From assembly GCF_004345745.1 (NCBI RefSeq), contig NZ_SLXJ01000003.1, positions 62,001 through 126,000 on the forward strand: a DNA stretch of 64,000 bases. Reading direction: 5' to 3'. This document shows, piece by piece, positions 39,990 through 49,555 of this stretch. The DNA comes from Nicoletella semolina (GTDB lineage: Bacteria; Pseudomonadota; Gammaproteobacteria; Enterobacterales; Pasteurellaceae). A program made the translations under genes and the position numbers. The notes under the pieces were generated by a model. That model worked only from the letters and a program-made list of their open reading frames with translations. It was not told the DNA's origin and did no database searches. Each line of letters opens with the position of its first letter. Position 1 is the first letter of the stretch.

Positions 39990-41088
39990 ATGTTTGAACT
40001 TAATCCAATAAAAACACAACTTGCCGATATGACCCAACGAACCGCTACCCTTCGGGGGTATCTTTGACTTTGATCTAAAAGTTGAACGCTTGGAAGAGGT
40101 GAATGCTGAACTGGAACAACCTGATGTTTGGAACACCCCTGAAAAAGCACAAGCCCTCGGCAAAGAGCGAGTCGCTTTAGAAAACGTTGTCAGTACCATT
40201 CTTGAACTACAACGGGGAATTGATGATGTTGAAGGGCTTATTGAGCTTGCTGTTGAGGTCGAAGACGAACAAACATTCCAAGAAGCACAAAATGAAGCAG
40301 ACGAGCTTGCTAAAAAGCTAGCACAATTAGAATTCCGCCGAATGTTCAGTGGGCAGCACGATGCAGCGGATTGTTATGTGGATTTACAAGCAGGATCAGG
40401 CGGTACAGAAGCTCAAGATTGGACAGAGATGTTGTTGCGTATGTATCTACGTTGGGCAGAAAGCAAAGGCTTTAAAACGGAATTAATGGAAGTCTCTGAC
40501 GGCGATGTCGCAGGACTAAAATCTGCAACAATTAAAATATCAGGCGAATACGCCTTTGGCTGGCTACGCACAGAAACAGGCATTCACCGTTTAGTACGAA
40601 AAAGCCCTTTTGACAGCAATAATCGCCGCCACACCTCTTTTGCTGCAGCATTTGTATACCCAGAGATTGATGACGATATTGATATCGATATCAATCCTGC
40701 TGATTTACGCATAGACGTTTATCGAGCCTCTGGAGCAGGCGGACAACATGTTAATAAAACCGAATCCGCAGTGCGAATTACTCATATCCCAAGTGGGATC
40801 GTTGTGCAATGTCAAAATGATCGCTCACAACACAAAAACAAAGATCAGTGTATGAAGCAGCTAAAAGCTAAGCTCTATGAAATGGAAATGATGAAAAAAA
40901 ATGCTGATAAACAGGCGTTGGAAGAAAGTAAATCGGATATTGGCTGGGGAAGCCAAATTCGCTCTTATGTGCTAGACGATTCACGCATTAAAGATTTACG
41001 CACAGGCGTTGAAAATCGGAATACACAGGCTGTATTAGATGGCGATTTAGATCGGTTTATTGAAGCCAGTCTAAAAGCAGGGTTATAA
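39990..41088 (+). CDS. prfB: Peptide chain release factor 2, with programmed +1 frameshift
   Basis: RF2 reads UAA and UGA and triggers peptide release. Translation starts at ATG 39990 and runs 25 codons to an in-frame TGA at 40065-40067. It must shift +1 there and continue from GAC at 40066 to 41088, giving 365 residues, exactly the Escherichia coli length. The shift site GGGGGTATCTTTGAC has the internal Shine-Dalgarno-like element and CTT TGA C slippery stop. The codon-recognition SPF tripeptide and the catalytic [15 protein letters not shown] are present. Confidence 0.97.
40052..40068 (+). promoter_or_regulatory. RF2 autoregulatory +1 frameshift site
   Basis: CGGGGGTATCTTTGAC is nearly identical to the Escherichia coli prfB recoding site: Shine-Dalgarno-like GGGGG three bases before CTT, then TGA and C. 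Low RF2 favours the shift, closing a feedback loop. Confidence 0.95.
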
Positions 41089-41115
41089 CCCGTATTATCA
41101 GCTTGCATATCTATT

Positions 41116-41150
41116 CCAATGGCGGTCAATCCGCCATTGGATTTATTCCT
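41116..41150 (+). terminator. terminator of prfB
   Basis: CCAATGGCGG-TCAAT-CCGCCATTGG is a perfect 10-bp stem followed by ATTTATTCCTTT, a moderately T-rich tail. Confidence 0.75.
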
Positions 41151-41161
41151 TTATCACTCAT

Positions 41162-41950
41162 CTATTCGCTTAAAAACCGCTGAATTGCCCGAACCACGGT
41201 TTCCGCCTTTTCAGCGTGAACCCAATGATCCGCATTACTTACCACAAATAGCTTCGCATTGGGAAATTGTGCAAGTACTCGGTTTGTATCGCTTTTTTGC
41301 AAATAATCGGATAATTCACCTTTAATAAATAAAGTCGGTTTCTCAACAGCCACCGCTTGCCAACCCATTATAGTTGAATAATTATGCTTTAACGCTGATA
41401 AATTAAATTTGAAATATTCTTCACGGTTTGGATCAAAAGATTTCAACATAAACTGCTGTGTTGCTTGCGATTGAATGTACTCTGACATCAGCGATTGTGC
41501 CTGCTGTCTTGTTTTTGGTTTCGCATTTTTTACCGCAAATAATGCCTGAAAGACGGTCTCATGGCGATTTTGTGTATATTCAACAGGGGCAATATCAATC
41601 ACTATCAGCTTTGCAACTCGCTTTGGAAATAAATGCGTAAACATCATTGCAGTTTTTCCGCCCATTGAATGGCCCACCACAATCGCTTGTTCAATTTGCA
41701 GATATGTCAATAACTCATCAATATCTTGTGCCATTAGAGGATAATCCATTTCATTTGAATGAAAGGATTGTCCGTGATTACGCAAATCTATTCGTAAAAT
41801 GTTGTAATGTTGGGCAAAAGCACGAGCAATGCCACCAAGATTATTGAGATCGCCAAATAATCCGTGTAAAAGCACTAACGTCTGCGTTTGTCCACCTTCT
41901 AATCTTGGTGCTTTTTGGTATTGATAATTGAGCAGCTTTTCTTCTAACAT
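41162..41950 (-). CDS. ybfF: Alpha/beta-hydrolase esterase YbfF-like
   Basis: A 262-aa alpha/beta hydrolase with the oxyanion block LLHGLFGDLNNLG, the nucleophile elbow GHSMGGKTAM and a C-terminal His in NADHWVHAEKAE. A LIVIDIAPVEY stretch supports the YbfF group, esterases acting on short acyl or acyl-CoA substrates. It is divergent from seqA and convergent with prfB. Physiological substrate unknown. Confidence 0.9.
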   Translation of the reverse strand: MLEEKLLNYQYQKAPRLEGGQTQTLVLLHGLFGDLNNLGGIARAFAQHYNILRIDLRNHGQSFHSNEMDYPLMAQDIDELLTYLQIEQAIVVGHSMGGKTAMMFTHLFPKRVAKLIVIDIAPVEYTQNRHETVFQALFAVKNAKPKTRQQAQSLMSEYIQSQATQQFMLKSFDPNREEYFKFNLSALKHNYSTIMGWQAVAVEKPTLFIKGELSDYLQKSDTNRVLAQFPNAKLFVVSNADHWVHAEKAETVVRAIQRFLSE

Positions 41951-42062
41951 AATGGTTTACTTAAAAATTTATATAAAAGTGCAATTTAGATCCTGCAAAT
42001 CGAAAATGAAATGCGTATAATGCCTTGAAATTTTTTCTAATCAAGTTTTTTAGGGGTTATAG

Positions 42063-42626
42063 ATGAAAACAATCGAAGTCGATGACGAATTGTATCATTA
42101 TATTGCAAGTCGAACTCAAGCCATTGGCGAGAGTGCTTCCGATATTTTACGCCGTTTATTGCGTTTACCCGCCTCGCCTCAGCCTTTTGTTTTAGTACAA
42201 GAAAATATGATTAATGAGCTAAAAGATCTCGCTAAATTACCCAAAACAAAAGCTCCAGCCAATCCACAAGATAAACTCATTAAACAGATTGAATTTGTAC
42301 TTGCTTCTAGCTTGTTTAACCAAGAAAAAAAAGTTGTCAATCGCTTTTTAATGTTACTTTCCGCTATTCACCGTGCAGTTCCAGCTAAGTTTACACAGGC
42401 GACTGAAAAGGTTCAGGGTAGCGAACGAGTTTATTTTGCACGTGATGAAGCGACCATTTTAGCAACTGGAAGTGGAGCAAAAGCAAAAGCTATTCCAGAT
42501 TCACCATTCTGGGTCATTACGAACAACAATACTGAACGTAAAGGGATTATTTTGGCTTCATTAATGACGGAATTGGAATTACCCACTGAACTTATTGAGC
42601 GTATCAAAGCCTTATTTAACCAATGA
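42063..42626 (+). CDS. seqA: Replication-initiation negative modulator SeqA
   Basis: SeqA binds hemimethylated GATC to sequester the origin. The 187-aa protein has the N-terminal multimerisation domain (KTIEVDDELYHYIASRT, GESASDILRRLL) and a C-terminal DNA-binding domain ending near ITNNNTERKGIIL. Its stop overlaps the menE start by four bases (ATGA), beginning a packed operon that matches the Haemophilus order seqA-menE-mscK-aroC. Confidence 0.97.
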   Translation: MKTIEVDDELYHYIASRTQAIGESASDILRRLLRLPASPQPFVLVQENMINELKDLAKLPKTKAPANPQDKLIKQIEFVLASSLFNQEKKVVNRFLMLLSAIHRAVPAKFTQATEKVQGSERVYFARDEATILATGSGAKAKAIPDSPFWVITNNNTERKGIILASLMTELELPTELIERIKALFNQ

Positions 42627-44095
42627 TTTCTGACATTCGTTCTCATTTTCTATCCACTTATTGGGCAACTCATCAGCCGTGCTCTATCGCTATACGCTGG
42701 GACAGGGCTGATTCGTTACTTTTTGCTAATTTACCCACACAGCTGACTTGGCAACAATTTCATCAACTCATCTCTGAACTTGCCTTGTGGCTTGAACCAA
42801 AATTAGCGGATAAACAATTAATTGCATACTGTGGACAAAATCGTTTAGCCGCACTACTCTGCTATTGCACGGCAATTGCATTAGGAAAATACATTCTCAT
42901 ACTTAATCCAGCACTGACTAACACTCAAAAGCAGAACATTGTTACACAAAATCAAATCAAACAATTGCTCACTGATGACGATTTTGCAAAATTTACAGCC
43001 ATTCTGACCGCTCATTCGTCTTTTAAAACCACATTACCCAAACTTGATTATCAGGTCGCAGCAACATTTACTCTAACATCAGGTTCATCAGGATCACCCA
43101 AAGCAGTCGTGCATTCTATTCAAAATCACCTTGATAACGCTAAAGGTGTTTGTCAATTGATGGCGTTCACTGCTCAAAATAGCTGGCTGTTAAGCCTACC
43201 GCTCTACCACGTTTCAGGACAGGGTATCGTTTGGCGGTGGTTATTACAAGGTGCAACATTACAGATTACAGAAAGCAAAACAGCATTTTGGCAGCAGCTT
43301 GCAACCGTAAGCCACGCCTCGCTAGTCCCTACACAATTACAACGCTATTTACATTACATTTCATCGGTTGATCGCCCTCCACAGGATTTTGCTCAACAGC
43401 ATATTCTGTTAGGAGGAATGTGCATTCCAGCGACATTGATTCGTCAAGCTCAACAATATGGTATTCAAATCTATATAGGCTACGGAATGACTGAAATGGC
43501 ATCAACCATTACTGCAACATCAGCAAATAAACAAGAAATCACGGAAACAGACAACGTAGGAAAAGCATTACAAGGTAGAAAAATTCAGATTGTTGAAGAA
43601 GAAATTTGGGTAAAAGGTGCAGGACTTGCACTGGGTTATTGGCAAAATGGACAAATTATCTCTTTGACCAATCGCCAAGGCTGGCTTCAAACTAAAGATA
43701 AAGGCTATTGGGATAATGCCAAAAATTTAGTTATCACAGGCAGAAAAGATAACCTTTTTATCTCTGGTGGCGAAAATATTCAACCTGAAATGGTTGAAAA
43801 AGTGCTGTTTTCTTCAAATTTGCTAAAAAATGTGTGGATCTTACCAATCCCTGATCCTGAATTTGGAGCAAGACCGATTGCCATTGTTGAATTTCACACC
43901 GAATTCAATGCACAAGCGGTTAATAATTTGCAAAATTTTGCAAAAAGTAAACTCGAAAAATTTAAATTACCTCTATACTATCTCCCTTTTAATAGCCAAG
44001 ATTGGCAGGAAAATGGGGTAAAAATATCTCGCCAACAATTAACCCTTTACGCTGAAAAATGGATTGAAAAAACACAGAGAGAACGTGATGTTTAA
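42623..44095 (+). CDS. menE: O-succinylbenzoate-CoA ligase
   Basis: MenE activates o-succinylbenzoate to its CoA thioester in menaquinone synthesis. The 490-aa acyl-adenylate-forming enzyme has the P-loop-like TFTLTSGSSGSPKAVVHS, IGYGMTEMAST and the hinge ITGRKDNLFISGGENIQPE. No other men genes are in the window. It overlaps seqA by four bases and mscK by eight. Confidence 0.93.
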   Translation: MISDIRSHFLSTYWATHQPCSIAIRWDRADSLLFANLPTQLTWQQFHQLISELALWLEPKLADKQLIAYCGQNRLAALLCYCTAIALGKYILILNPALTNTQKQNIVTQNQIKQLLTDDDFAKFTAILTAHSSFKTTLPKLDYQVAATFTLTSGSSGSPKAVVHSIQNHLDNAKGVCQLMAFTAQNSWLLSLPLYHVSGQGIVWRWLLQGATLQITESKTAFWQQLATVSHASLVPTQLQRYLHYISSVDRPPQDFAQQHILLGGMCIPATLIRQAQQYGIQIYIGYGMTEMASTITATSANKQEITETDNVGKALQGRKIQIVEEEIWVKGAGLALGYWQNGQIISLTNRQGWLQTKDKGYWDNAKNLVITGRKDNLFISGGENIQPEMVEKVLFSSNLLKNVWILPIPDPEFGARPIAIVEFHTEFNAQAVNNLQNFAKSKLEKFKLPLYYLPFNSQDWQENGVKISRQQLTLYAEKWIEKTQRERDV

Positions 44096-47000
44096 ACGAT
44101 ATTATTGGATATTCTTATCTTGCACGCTATTTAGCCCAATACTGCATAGCTCAGTAGAGGATTTTGTTAGTAGCGAAGATATAAAGCAACAATTGAACGA
44201 ACTAAAAAATGTCCCTGCGACCAACGATTCTCAATTGCTGACAAAAAATTTGTCAGAAGCCTTAGCGTTCACAGAAAAATTAAAAAAACAACAAGCCGAT
44301 TTTAAAACGTTAGAAGCCAAAGTTCAAAATGCAGAGACTAACTTAAATCAGCTACAGAAAAATATTCGTGATTTAACAGAACAACTTAAACGCTCTCCTA
44401 TTTCTGAAGAAGAATTAACGAGTACAGAAATTGATGTTGAACAGAATAAGATTCAAAAAGAATTTCAAGAACTTCAACCCCTGCTAACGGAAGTCAATAT
44501 TGCATTAGCTAATTACCGCAATGCGACCGAACAATCTCGTAAACAGATAGCTGAAAATAACACACAAAGAGAAAAGCTTATTCGCTGGCGGTATAATAGC
44601 CAAGCCAGTAAGTCATTAATAGACAAATATAATGCTGAACTCAAATTCCTTGAAGAAAATAATAAATTTCAGACATTCTTAAGCCAGAATAGTGATATTT
44701 TAGTAGCACTAGAAGAAACTAAACGACACGAAATTAGTTTAAAACAGCAATTACTAGAAAAGCAGTTAAATCACTTACAGCAAGTTTTAAATGCAAATCG
44801 TTTAAAGGAGTATCGAGAGCAAGCAAAACAAGCGGAACAATTAAAAGCTGATAATAAAGTTGAAAATCCCATTATTCAGCAAGAACTCACTTTTAATACC
44901 GATTTGAGCCAATATTTGGTCGAACAAACGCACAAGGCCAATTCGCTCTCGCAAGATAATCTTCGAGCTAAAAATGTCTTAGATAGTTTAACGCAAACAC
45001 AGCGAAACATAGAAGAACAAATCAGTGCCTTACAGGGTACACTGGTGTTATCTCGCATCATCAACCAACAAAAACAGGCATTGCCAACTGATAGCTTAAT
45101 TCAAGGGTTATCAAAAGATATTGCAAAATTACGAGTTGAAATTTTTGATTTATCCCAAAGACGAGATGAACTTTACAATATTAGCCAAGCTATTAATAAA
45201 TTAGAAACTGATCATAAATTATTCTTAGATAATAGTGAAAGAGAAATACTAACCCAAATTCTTAAAGAGCGTGAAAAAATTCTCAGTGATTTAGTAAAAA
45301 CGCTAAACTCACAATTAAATCTAGCGAATCAAATAGAAACAACTCAACAGCGAATTATTACTATTAGTGATACATTGCAAAATAAATTGCAATTGCAAAG
45401 TTTTTGGGTACAAAGTAACGGTCCAATTGTACTCTCTTGGCTGGAAAATTTCCCTAAATTGGCTATTTCTCAAGTTACTGAACTGACAAAGTATATTGGG
45501 TTTAATCCAATAAACCAAAATATCTTTTCGAGCTTAAGTTTTACGCTCGTTTTACTATTACTTTATGGCATTATTATTTGGAAAAAACCTGCTATTAAAC
45601 AACGTTTAACCGCTCTCTCTAGCCAAGTAAATACACTCAAAAATGATAGCCATTGGTTTACACCAGAAGCAATGTTATGGACAATAGTCCTTTCTTTACC
45701 AAGCACATTGATGTTTTTAATGGTTTCAACCATTACATTATTTCTATTTTTTAAAGATCCGTTATCTGGCTCCATTTGGATCACTCAAGCGGCTGGATAT
45801 TGGTTATTTTTTGCAACAGTACTGTCATTATTAAGACCGAATGGGTTAGCCTATCGCCATTTTGATATGCCTCAAGCAAGTAACCAAATTTTCCAGCGAA
45901 TTATCAAGCAATCTGTTTGGATTGTAGTGCTGTTACTCGTCTCCTCAATTTTCTCTCAAGTAGAAAGCATCGGTTTCACCAACGATGTGATTGGGCAGGT
46001 AATGACAATTATTGCTCTCGCACTTTGCCTGTTTGCCGTTCGTCCTTTATTGGATAGAGGAATTCGGGAATATGAAAATACACGTAATGAAGATGGAACA
46101 AAACGCAGTGTCAGCCTATTCAAATTACTCCGTTTAGTGCTATTTATTGCACCAATTACCTTAATCGCTTTAATCGTACTCGGCTATTATTACACTGCGG
46201 TTTACTTAATTGAACACATCATCAAAAGCTATTTAATTGCATTGATTTGGGTATTCGGTCGCTATTTTGTTTATCGTTCTCTGACTATTTCTTCTCGCCG
46301 TATGGCATATAGACGTTTACAACAAAAACGTGAAAAACTTCGAGAACAAGCCCAAGAATCAGAGCAAGAAAAAATTGAGAAAGAAGAGAAAAAAATTAGA
46401 ATCTCAACAGTTAATGAACAAATTTTCCGTATAGCGGATTTGATCGCTTGGGTACTCTTATTAGGTTTTTTATATACAATTTGGTCCGATTTAATCAGCG
46501 TCGCTACATACCTGAATACCTTTATTCTATGGGAGCAAGTCGAAACAACATCTAAAGGCACAATTGTTGAATCCGTTACCCTACTAAATATTCTTCGATC
46601 AGTTATTTATGTAACCATCACTTATGTGTTAGTGAAAAACATTGCAGGTATTTTAGAAGTTACCTTTTTCTCTCGAGTAAAACTATCAAAAGGCACGCCA
46701 CACACAATCACAGCGATACTGACTTACGGCATTATCACCTTCGGCAGTATTTCAGCTTTCACTTCTCTTGGGATCTCATGGAATAAAATCCAATGGATCT
46801 TTACTGCCCTATCGGTGGGATTAGGTTTTGGTGTGCGTGAAATTTTTGGTAGCTTTGTCTCAGGAGGAATATTGCTGTTTGAGCGCCCTATTCGAGTAGG
46901 CGACAAAGTAACCGTAGGTAATTTTACTGGCGTGATCACAAAAATCCGCCTACGCTCTACAACATTGGTTGATGATGAACACAAAGAAGTTGTCTTACCC

Positions 47001-47408
47001 AATCAAGCATTTGTTACTGACCGATTCATTAACTGGACACTCAATAACACCATTACACGTTTACAAATTACAATGAAAATTAATTCAGGTGCTGATCTCA
47101 ATCTCGTTCGTCGTTTATTGCTTGAGGTAGCCAATGAAGCCCCTAAAATTATGCAAGAGCCATCACCAAACGTAAACCTGTTACATTTTGGCGATGGTTG
47201 GATAGAACACGAATTAATCGCTTATGTTCCTGAATTAAATGATAGAACAACCACACGCAATTTCTTACATCAACGAATTGATGAGATCTTTAAATTACAT
47301 CAAGTGAAAATCGCATTTAACCAAATGGATATACATATATATAATAACGATATTCACAATCGTAATACTGAAAAAAATTCTACACCACTGCTCACATCAC
47401 TCAAATAA
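44088..47408 (+). CDS. mscK: Large mechanosensitive channel MscK/KefA
   Basis: An 1,106-aa channel of the MscS superfamily with a signal-like N-terminus. A periplasmic coiled-coil domain of about 430 residues rich in Gln, Leu and Glu follows, then about ten membrane segments. The C-terminal MscS core (FGVREIFGSFVSGGILLFERPIRVGD) has the glycine-rich pore helix. I use ATG 44088, eight bases inside the end of menE, with GAGAGAACGTG upstream. MscK channels open under hypoosmotic shock, in Escherichia coli gated also by potassium. Confidence 0.92.
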   Translation: MFKRYYWIFLSCTLFSPILHSSVEDFVSSEDIKQQLNELKNVPATNDSQLLTKNLSEALAFTEKLKKQQADFKTLEAKVQNAETNLNQLQKNIRDLTEQLKRSPISEEELTSTEIDVEQNKIQKEFQELQPLLTEVNIALANYRNATEQSRKQIAENNTQREKLIRWRYNSQASKSLIDKYNAELKFLEENNKFQTFLSQNSDILVALEETKRHEISLKQQLLEKQLNHLQQVLNANRLKEYREQAKQAEQLKADNKVENPIIQQELTFNTDLSQYLVEQTHKANSLSQDNLRAKNVLDSLTQTQRNIEEQISALQGTLVLSRIINQQKQALPTDSLIQGLSKDIAKLRVEIFDLSQRRDELYNISQAINKLETDHKLFLDNSEREILTQILKEREKILSDLVKTLNSQLNLANQIETTQQRIITISDTLQNKLQLQSFWVQSNGPIVLSWLENFPKLAISQVTELTKYIGFNPINQNIFSSLSFTLVLLLLYGIIIWKKPAIKQRLTALSSQVNTLKNDSHWFTPEAMLWTIVLSLPSTLMFLMVSTITLFLFFKDPLSGSIWITQAAGYWLFFATVLSLLRPNGLAYRHFDMPQASNQIFQRIIKQSVWIVVLLLVSSIFSQVESIGFTNDVIGQVMTIIALALCLFAVRPLLDRGIREYENTRNEDGTKRSVSLFKLLRLVLFIAPITLIALIVLGYYYTAVYLIEHIIKSYLIALIWVFGRYFVYRSLTISSRRMAYRRLQQKREKLREQAQESEQEKIEKEEKKIRISTVNEQIFRIADLIAWVLLLGFLYTIWSDLISVATYLNTFILWEQVETTSKGTIVESVTLLNILRSVIYVTITYVLVKNIAGILEVTFFSRVKLSKGTPHTITAILTYGIITFGSISAFTSLGISWNKIQWIFTALSVGLGFGVREIFGSFVSGGILLFERPIRVGDKVTVGNFTGVITKIRLRSTTLVDDEHKEVVLPNQAFVTDRFINWTLNNTITRLQITMKINSGADLNLVRRLLLEVANEAPKIMQEPSPNVNLLHFGDGWIEHELIAYVPELNDRTTTRNFLHQRIDEIFKLHQVKIAFNQMDIHIYNNDIHNRNTEKNSTPLLTSLK

Positions 47409-47417
47409 GGACAAATT

Positions 47418-48500
47418 ATGGCAGGTAATAGTATTGGACAATTATTTAAAGTAACCACCTTTGGCGAATCTCACGGCATAGCATTAGGCTGTATTATTGA
47501 TGGTATTCCACCCAATATGACGTTAAGTGAAGCCGATATTCAACCCGATTTAGATCGCCGCAAACCAGGTACATCTCGTTATACCACCCCTCGCAGAGAA
47601 GAAGATAAAGTACAAATTCTCTCTGGCGTTTTTGAAGGAAAAACCACAGGAACAAGTATCGGATTAATTATCCACAATAGCGACCAACGTTCCCACGATT
47701 ACAGCGAAATTATGGACAAATTCCGTCCAGGACACGCAGATTACACCTACCAAAAAAAATACGGCATTCGTGATTACCGAGGAGGGGGACGATCTTCTGC
47801 ACGAGAAACTGCAATGCGTGTTGCCGCTGGAGCTATTGCAAAAAAATACCTTCGTGAACAATTTGGTATTGAGGTGCGTGGTTACATCTCTCAAATAGGG
47901 ACGATTAAGATTAACCCTAAAACGGTTGAAGAGATTGAACAAATTGATTGGACACAAATAAATAATAACCCCTTTTTCTGCCCTGATCCTATAGCAGTTA
48001 AACAATTTGATGAACTCATTCGCCAATTAAAAAAAGAAGGAAATTCAATTGGAGCAAAATTAACAGTTATTGCAGAAAACGTCCCCGTAGGACTTGGAGA
48101 ACCTGTTTTTGATCGCCTTGATGCTGATCTTGCTCACGCATTAATGTCCATTAATGCTGTAAAAGGCGTAGAAATTGGTGATGGTTTTGATGTCGTTCAT
48201 CAAAAAGGAAATGAACATAGAGACGAAATGACACCTGAAGGTTTTTGTTCCAATCATGCAGGTGGTATTCTAGGCGGTATCAGCTCAGGACAACCAATCA
48301 TCACACACATTGCCCTAAAACCAACCTCTAGTATAACGATCTCAGGTAAAAGCATAAACTTAAAAAATGAGCCTGTAGAACTGATTACTAAAGGTCGTCA
48401 CGATCCTTGTGTAGGCATACGAGCTGTCCCTATAGCAGAAGCTATGACCGCTATCGTCCTACTCGACCACTTACTCCGATTTAAAGGGCAATGTCGATAG
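47418..48500 (+). CDS. aroC: Chorismate synthase
   Basis: AroC forms chorismate from EPSP, the branch-point of aromatic and menaquinone synthesis, using reduced FMN. The 360-aa protein has [18 protein letters not shown], the [14 protein letters not shown] signature and [12 protein letters not shown]. It lies nine bases after mscK and ends the operon. Confidence 0.98.
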   Translation: MAGNSIGQLFKVTTFGESHGIALGCIIDGIPPNMTLSEADIQPDLDRRKPGTSRYTTPRREEDKVQILSGVFEGKTTGTSIGLIIHNSDQRSHDYSEIMDKFRPGHADYTYQKKYGIRDYRGGGRSSARETAMRVAAGAIAKKYLREQFGIEVRGYISQIGTIKINPKTVEEIEQIDWTQINNNPFFCPDPIAVKQFDELIRQLKKEGNSIGAKLTVIAENVPVGLGEPVFDRLDADLAHALMSINAVKGVEIGDGFDVVHQKGNEHRDEMTPEGFCSNHAGGILGGISSGQPIITHIALKPTSSITISGKSINLKNEPVELITKGRHDPCVGIRAVPIAEAMTAIVLLDHLLRFKGQCR

Positions 48501-48522
48501 AATATGCAACTATTCTAATAAA

Positions 48523-48563
48523 AAATAATTAAATAGACGCTTTATGGTGCGTCCGTTTAATTA
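48523..48563. terminator. terminator between aroC and dps
   Basis: AATAATTAAATAGACGC and GCGTCCGTTTAATTATT form a long stem with a mismatch/bulge and an 8-nt loop. It overlaps the dps stop region, in a convergent gap, and may serve both genes. Confidence 0.65.
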
Positions 48564-49037
48564 TTTGCAGCATGCTGCTGAAGAAGAGAACATCCAAACT
48601 AATTTCTCTTGTTCTTTAATGTAATCACTCATTTGCGATACAGTAGATTCATCATCACTTTCCTCAGCTAATAATAAGATTTCTCGTTGATGACCGAGGA
48701 GAACACTGAATCCTTCCAATGTACCGTTTAAACACTCTTCCGCAGATGTTACCCCTGTATGCTCTGGTAAGTGCGTTTTGGTCAAGTATTCGCTGTAAGC
48801 GTTACTTGGAGTGTGGCCTAGTGTTAGGATACGCTCAGCAATTTCATCAATTTTTACAACCAAATCGTTATAAATTTCTTCAAATTTTGCGTGTAATTGG
48901 AAAAAATTAATGCCTTTAATATTCCAATGATAACCACGGACATTCATATAAAACACTTGGTAAGTCGCAAGTAATTTATTTAATTCGGCTGCAATTTTTG
49001 CTGAAGATTCAATATTTAAGCCAATTTTATTTGTCAT
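48561..49037 (-). CDS. dps: Dps-family DNA-protection ferritin
   Basis: Dps oxidises and stores iron with hydrogen peroxide and protects DNA in stress. The 158-aa protein shows the inter-subunit ferroxidase residues at conserved spacing: His37, His49, Glu53, Asp64 and Glu68, in YHWNIKG, FFQLHAKFEEIY and KIDEIAERI. I start at ATG 49037, preceded by AGAGGAATACAA; the longer open frame runs back over the promoter. The C-terminus ends in two Cys and Lys. Confidence 0.94.
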   Translation of the reverse strand: MTNKIGLNIESSAKIAAELNKLLATYQVFYMNVRGYHWNIKGINFFQLHAKFEEIYNDLVVKIDEIAERILTLGHTPSNAYSEYLTKTHLPEHTGVTSAEECLNGTLEGFSVLLGHQREILLLAEESDDESTVSQMSDYIKEQEKLVWMFSSSAACCK

Positions 49038-49098
49038 TTGTATTCCTCTTTTGGGTGAATTAAATGTTTGAACGTAATAATAACCTATTAACTGACCC

Positions 49099-49126
49099 AT
49101 TATAGACAGGTAATCCTCATTGTAAA
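49099..49126 (-). promoter_or_regulatory. promoter of dps
   Basis: Minus-strand TTTACA and a perfect TATAAT separated by 16 bp, about 60 bp upstream of the dps start. Confidence 0.65.
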
Positions 49127-49139
49127 ATGATTAAAACTT

Positions 49140-49555
49140 ATTCAAATGATAGATATTTTCTATCATAACATTTAAATTTAATGCGAATTAAATCTATTTA
49201 CAAAATAGAATTTTTATTGTAAGCAGAATAATTGATATTAATGTGAGGAAAACGCTATTTGATAAAAATGGCTTTTATGGCAAATTGTGCAGAAAATAGA
49301 ACAACACCTGCCACTTTTGAGTTTCACTTATCATTTTTAAAAAATTTTTTATATTTATAAAATATAAAAAATTCATTCTAAAAAAACATTTATCTCATAA
49401 ATAAAGATATAAAAAACCAAAAATTTTTTTTATTTAGATTTTTAATCTAAATAAAGACAAATATAAGCACAATTTGTTCTATAGACAAAATACGTTTTTT
49501 TATGCACAATTCCAACCACTATTTTATGTGTGATTAATTGTTGTTGGAGGATTTA
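49140..49555 (+). promoter_or_regulatory. AT-rich ilvI leader with several palindromes
   Basis: No gene was found in this very AT-rich 416-bp stretch between dps and ilvI. It contains a long AT palindrome (49345-49371), a perfect 11-bp inverted repeat TTATTTAGATT-TTT-AATCTAAATAA (49430-49454) and an operator-like TTTGT-TCTATAGA-CAAA (49473-49489). I see no leader peptide rich in Ile, Val or Leu, so classical attenuation is not supported. Escherichia coli ilvIH is controlled by Lrp at AT-rich upstream sites, which would fit this architecture by analogy. Confidence 0.4.

Noticed and set aside
39990-40067. Short 25-codon frame before prfB, considered as a truncated gene or sequencing error
   Set aside because: The sequence around its TGA is the conserved RF2 recoding site, and joining the frames restores the exact family length.
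49268-49360. A 30-codon frame upstream of ilvI considered as an attenuator leader peptide
   Set aside because: It has no run of Ile, Val or Leu codons, no convincing ribosome-binding site, and no terminator/antiterminator pair follows.
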